From the NCBI GenBank assembly GCA_964544115.1, contig CAZJBP010000032.1:1-25063 (forward strand): a stretch of DNA of 25,063 nucleotides, read 5' to 3'. Below, piece after piece: positions 22,327 through 25,063 of this stretch. The notes below the pieces were generated by a model. It worked only from the letters and a program-made list of their open reading frames with translations, was not told where the DNA came from and did no database searches. This DNA is from CAZJBP01 sp964544115 (lineage in GTDB: Bacteria; Verrucomicrobiota; Kiritimatiellia; UBA8416; JADHWI01). Position 1 is the stretch's first letter. Every line of letters starts with the position of its first letter. Made by a program: the position numbers and the translations under genes.

Positions 22327-23738
22327 CCGTGTCCCACGACACTCTGACGCCCCTGCCGTCGGCACACGTGCCGCCGCTGGATCCGGGGTTCGTCCCCGCC
22401 ATTCAGTGGGTGCGCGCCTACCAGGCCCGCGTGGCGGCGGACCCCGACTCCCGCCCGCTGGCGCTGGCCGTCGAGCGCGAAGGCGGCTACCGCGACATTT
22501 ACCGCACCCGCATCCTCCCGCACCGGGGAGCCGCCGTGGCCCTGAACAACCGCTACGTCGAGCGCCTGGTGAAGTTCCTGCTCTGGCAGCGGGGCGGCAC
22601 GCGCGTGACCGTGGGCGGGCCGGCCGAGCTGGCCACGATGCTCGGCTCGGTCTACTCGCCGACCGGCGCGCGGCACTTTGACGCCGAGTTCTTCTCCGCA
22701 CGCTGCTACCGCAGCCCGATGGTCTTCGAAAGCTGCGCGTACGAGGACTCGCCCGCGCCGCACGAGGCGTCCCGGCCGCTGGGCCGGCATCTCGAGGGGT
22801 GCCGCATCGGGTTCGACCTCGGGGGCAGCGACCGCAAGTGCGCCGCGCTGATCGACGGCAAGGTCGTGTTCTCCGACGAGGTGGCGTGGAATCCCTATTT
22901 CGAGAAGGACCCGTCGTATCATGTCAACGGCATCCAGGACTCCCTCCTTCGGGCCGCCGCGCACCTCCCGCGGGTGGACGCCATCGGGGGCAGCGCCGCC
23001 GGCATCTACGTGAACAATGAGATCCGCGTGGGGTCGCTCTACCGCGGCATCGCCGCGGCGGACTTCGACCGGCACATCCGCCGCCTGTTCTTCGACCTCA
23101 AGCCCCGCTGGAACAACGTGCCGCTGGAGGTCGTCAACGACGGCGAGGTCACCGCGCTGGCGGGCTCGATGTCCCTGAACGTCAACGCCCTGCTGGGCAT
23201 CTCGCTGGGCACCAGCACTGCGGGCGGCTACGTGACGCCCGAGGGCAACATCACCACCTGGCTGAACGAGCTGGCCTTCGTGCCCGTGGACTTCCGGGCG
23301 AACGCGCCGGCCGACGAGTGGTCCGGGGACGAGGGGTGCGGGGTGCAGTATTTCTCGCAGCAGGCCGTGGGCCGGCTGCTGGGCCCGGCCGGGATCGACC
23401 TGCCGGCGGCCCTGCCCCTGCCGGAGAAGCTGGTGGAGGTTCAGCGCCTGATGGAGGCCGGCAACGCGCGCGCCCACAGCCTCTTCGAAACCATCGGCGT
23501 GTACCTGGGCTACTCGATGGCCTGGCTGGCCGAGTTCTACACGATGGAGCACGCGCTGGTCCTCGGCCGGGTGACCTCGGGGGCGGGCGGCAACGTGATC
23601 GTGGAGCGGGCGCAGGCCGTGCTCCGGGACGAGTTTCCGGCGCTGGCGCAGCGGCTGCGGCTGCATGTGCCGGACGAGCGCTTCAAGCGGCATGGCCAGG
23701 CCATCGCAGCCGCCAGCCTGCCGGCCATCGGGTCATAG
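22323..23738 (+). CDS. ROK-like sugar kinase with N-terminal extension
   Basis: A 471-residue ASKHA-fold protein. The phosphate-binding motif FDLGGSDRK lies at about residues 164-172 (D165), and the candidate catalytic Asp is in VVNDGEVTAL (D273). GISLGTSTAGGYV is the second phosphate loop. The usual ROK zinc motif (G-x-x-x-C-G-x-x-G-C) is not seen; EGCGVQYFSQQAV sits there instead, so regulation or fold details may differ. About 160 residues precede the kinase fold, including GSVYSPTGARHFDAEFF; this extension is of unknown role. GTG 22323 has GAGGAG nine bases upstream. It probably phosphorylates a hexose or amino sugar in the cytoplasm. It is the first gene after a strong promoter and is followed 15 bases later by a PIG-L deacetylase gene. 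Confidence 0.82.
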   Translation: MTVSHDTLTPLPSAHVPPLDPGFVPAIQWVRAYQARVAADPDSRPLALAVEREGGYRDIYRTRILPHRGAAVALNNRYVERLVKFLLWQRGGTRVTVGGPAELATMLGSVYSPTGARHFDAEFFSARCYRSPMVFESCAYEDSPAPHEASRPLGRHLEGCRIGFDLGGSDRKCAALIDGKVVFSDEVAWNPYFEKDPSYHVNGIQDSLLRAAAHLPRVDAIGGSAAGIYVNNEIRVGSLYRGIAAADFDRHIRRLFFDLKPRWNNVPLEVVNDGEVTALAGSMSLNVNALLGISLGTSTAGGYVTPEGNITTWLNELAFVPVDFRANAPADEWSGDEGCGVQYFSQQAVGRLLGPAGIDLPAALPLPEKLVEVQRLMEAGNARAHSLFETIGVYLGYSMAWLAEFYTMEHALVLGRVTSGAGGNVIVERAQAVLRDEFPALAQRLRLHVPDERFKRHGQAIAAASLPAIGS

Positions 23739-23753
23739 CGGAAGGGGCCAGCG

Positions 23754-24611
23754 ATGAAATTTCAGCAACCGAACGCGGAAGTGATGGTCCCCGACGGTCT
23801 GGCGGCGGACGCCGCCCTGGCCCGCACGACCCACCTGGGCATCGGCGCCCACCAGGACGACCTCGAAATTGCCATGCTGCACGGCATCCTCGAGTGCTTC
23901 GGACGGGCGGATGCGTGGTACACGGGCGTGACCTGCACGGACGGCTCCGGAAGCCCGCGCGCGGGAGTCTACGCGTCCTGCTCCGACGCCGAGATGGCGG
24001 CGGTGCGCGTGGAAGAGCAGCGCACCGCGGCGCGCATCGGTCGCTACGGGGCGATGGTGCAACTGGCGTACAGCAGCAAGCAGATCAAGGGCGACGGGCA
24101 GGCCGCTCTGGCCGCGGATGTGGGCACGCTGCTCGCCGTGGCGCGGCCGCGCGTGATTTACACGCACAACCCGGCCGACAAGCACGCCACGCACCTGGCC
24201 GTGTGCTCCGCCGTGATCCAGGCCCTGCGGGCCTTGCCCGCCGCCCGGCACCCCGAGCGCGTGCTCGGCTGCGAGACCTGGCGCGGGCTCGACTGGCTGC
24301 CGGATGCGCGCAAGGTCGTGCTCCCCGTGGACAAGAACCCCGGCCTCGTCGCCGCCCTGCTGGGCGTGTTCGATTCCCAGGTGGCCGGCGGCAAGCGCTA
24401 CGACCGCGCCGCAGTGGGCCGCTTCGAGTCCAACGCCACCTTTTTCGCTTCGCACGCGGTGGATACGACCTCGGCGGCGGTGTACGCCATGGACCTGATG
24501 CCCGTCGTCACCGACGGCACGTGCGATGTGATGGACTACGTAGGCGAACTGATGCAGGAGACGGAAAAAGCCATTCGGCAGCAGTGGGCGGCCGTGTGGC
24601 GAGGACGGTGA
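23754..24611 (+). CDS. PIG-L (LmbE-like) family deacetylase
   Basis: A 285-residue zinc-dependent deacetylase of the PIG-L/LmbE family, which removes acetyl groups from N-acetylglucosamine-type substrates. The metal and catalytic motif AHQDDLE gives H33, D35 (candidate general base) and D36. The second motif, THNPADKHATH (H138, D142, H144, H147), supplies the third zinc ligand and catalytic His. There is no signal peptide, so it is cytoplasmic. GGAAGGGG precedes the ATG, 15 bases after the kinase-like gene. Between a sugar kinase and a sugar aminotransferase, an amino-sugar substrate is the best guess. Confidence 0.9.
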   Translation: MKFQQPNAEVMVPDGLAADAALARTTHLGIGAHQDDLEIAMLHGILECFGRADAWYTGVTCTDGSGSPRAGVYASCSDAEMAAVRVEEQRTAARIGRYGAMVQLAYSSKQIKGDGQAALAADVGTLLAVARPRVIYTHNPADKHATHLAVCSAVIQALRALPAARHPERVLGCETWRGLDWLPDARKVVLPVDKNPGLVAALLGVFDSQVAGGKRYDRAAVGRFESNATFFASHAVDTTSAAVYAMDLMPVVTDGTCDVMDYVGELMQETEKAIRQQWAAVWRGR

Positions 24612-24642
24612 ACACGCGGGGCAAACCCGGAAGGAGCAGATG

Positions 24643-25063
24643 ATGAACGTTCCCTTTTACGGCCATGTGAAGCAGTACCACAACATCAAGAGCGAGATCG
24701 ACGCGAAGATCCGCGAGGTGCTGGAGAGCGGCCAGTACGTGCAGGGCCCGATGCTGAAGCAGTTCGAGGCCGAGGCGGCGAAGTACTTCGACTGCAAGTA
24801 CGCCATCGGCGTCGCCAACGGCACCGACGCGATCTGGCTGGTGCTGATGGCGCTGGGCATCGGCCCGGGCGACGAGGTCATCACGCACCCGAACTCGTTC
24901 TTTGCGACGGCCGAGGCGATCTGGATCGCCGGCGCGACCGCCGTCATGGTGGACTGCGACCCGCGCACCAAGTGCATCGACCCGGCCAAGATCGAGGCGG
25001 CCATCACGCCGCGCACCAAGGCCATCATCCCCGTCCACCTCTACGGCCAGTGCGCCGACATGC
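24643..25063 (+). CDS. DegT/DnrJ/EryC1/StrS aminotransferase, N-terminal part (runs off the window)
   Basis: The first about 140 residues of a PLP-dependent sugar aminotransferase are present, with no stop before the window ends. Family marks are VLESGQYVQGPMLKQFE, YAIGVANGTDAIWLVLMALG (cofactor phosphate-binding region), DEVITHPNSFFATAEAI and AIIPVHLYGQCADM. Members transfer an amino group to keto sugars, usually nucleotide-linked. AAGGAG lies six bases before ATG 24643; a second ATG at 24640 is only three bases from it and less likely. The PLP-binding Lys lies beyond the window. It is the third gene of the operon with the ROK-like kinase and PIG-L deacetylase. Confidence 0.92.
   Translation, partial: MNVPFYGHVKQYHNIKSEIDAKIREVLESGQYVQGPMLKQFEAEAAKYFDCKYAIGVANGTDAIWLVLMALGIGPGDEVITHPNSFFATAEAIWIAGATAVMVDCDPRTKCIDPAKIEAAITPRTKAIIPVHLYGQCADM

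Overview
The window is GC-rich bacterial chromosome with ordinary stop usage (TGA, TAG and TAA all end genes). The gene content resembles that of the PVC lineages (Planctomycetota, Verrucomicrobiota, Kiritimatiellota, Lentisphaerota): a hydrazine-synthase-alpha-like propeller with c-type haems and a C-terminal sulfatase-modifying-factor-like domain, a YVTN propeller cytochrome, glycoside hydrolases, xylose-isomerase-like epimerases, a UROD-like protein, a ROK-like kinase and a PIG-L deacetylase. This assignment is inferred from family distribution. No rRNA or marker gene is present to confirm it.

Layout. (1) 1-451 holds one copy of a complex palindromic repeat and the leader of the first operon. 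(2) 452-10796 is a same-strand run of seven genes for sugar release and processing: GH38 alpha-mannosidase, nitrilase-family amidohydrolase, MDR dehydrogenase, TIM-barrel epimerase, GH32 fructosidase, a PfkB kinase-HAD phosphatase fusion interrupted by one in-frame TGA, and a type I phosphomannose-isomerase-like protein. (3) 10797-10948 is a GAGGAC-hexamer hairpin between convergent genes. (4) 10949-13147 (minus) encodes an epimerase-like protein and a UROD-family protein. (5) 13503-20872 (plus) encodes an exported YVTN/di-haem protein, a tandem RidA-fold protein, an exported HzsA-like/cytochrome/SUMF1 fusion and a glycoside-hydrolase-like protein. (6) 20859-21427 (minus) is a VapBC toxin-antitoxin pair with a visible palindromic operator. 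(7) 21428-22322 is gene-poor and holds several hairpins, the second, inverted copy of the 5' repeat and a near-consensus sigma-70 promoter. (8) 22323-25063 (plus) encodes a ROK-like kinase, a PIG-L deacetylase and the start of a DegT-family aminotransferase, suggesting amino-sugar metabolism.

How it fits together. The first run could cleave alpha-mannosides and beta-fructosides, then oxidise, epimerise, phosphorylate and isomerise the released sugars. The haem proteins of region 5 look like an exported redox module beside a glycan-acting enzyme. The last operon looks like a separate amino-sugar unit under its own promoter.

The most interesting points are: the in-frame TGA at a conserved position of the PfkB domain, followed at the right distance by a stem-loop that could be a bacterial SECIS (candidate selenoprotein sugar kinase); and the intergenic palindromes built from degenerate six-base units, two copies of which also keep a hydrophobic reading frame ending in the same stop.
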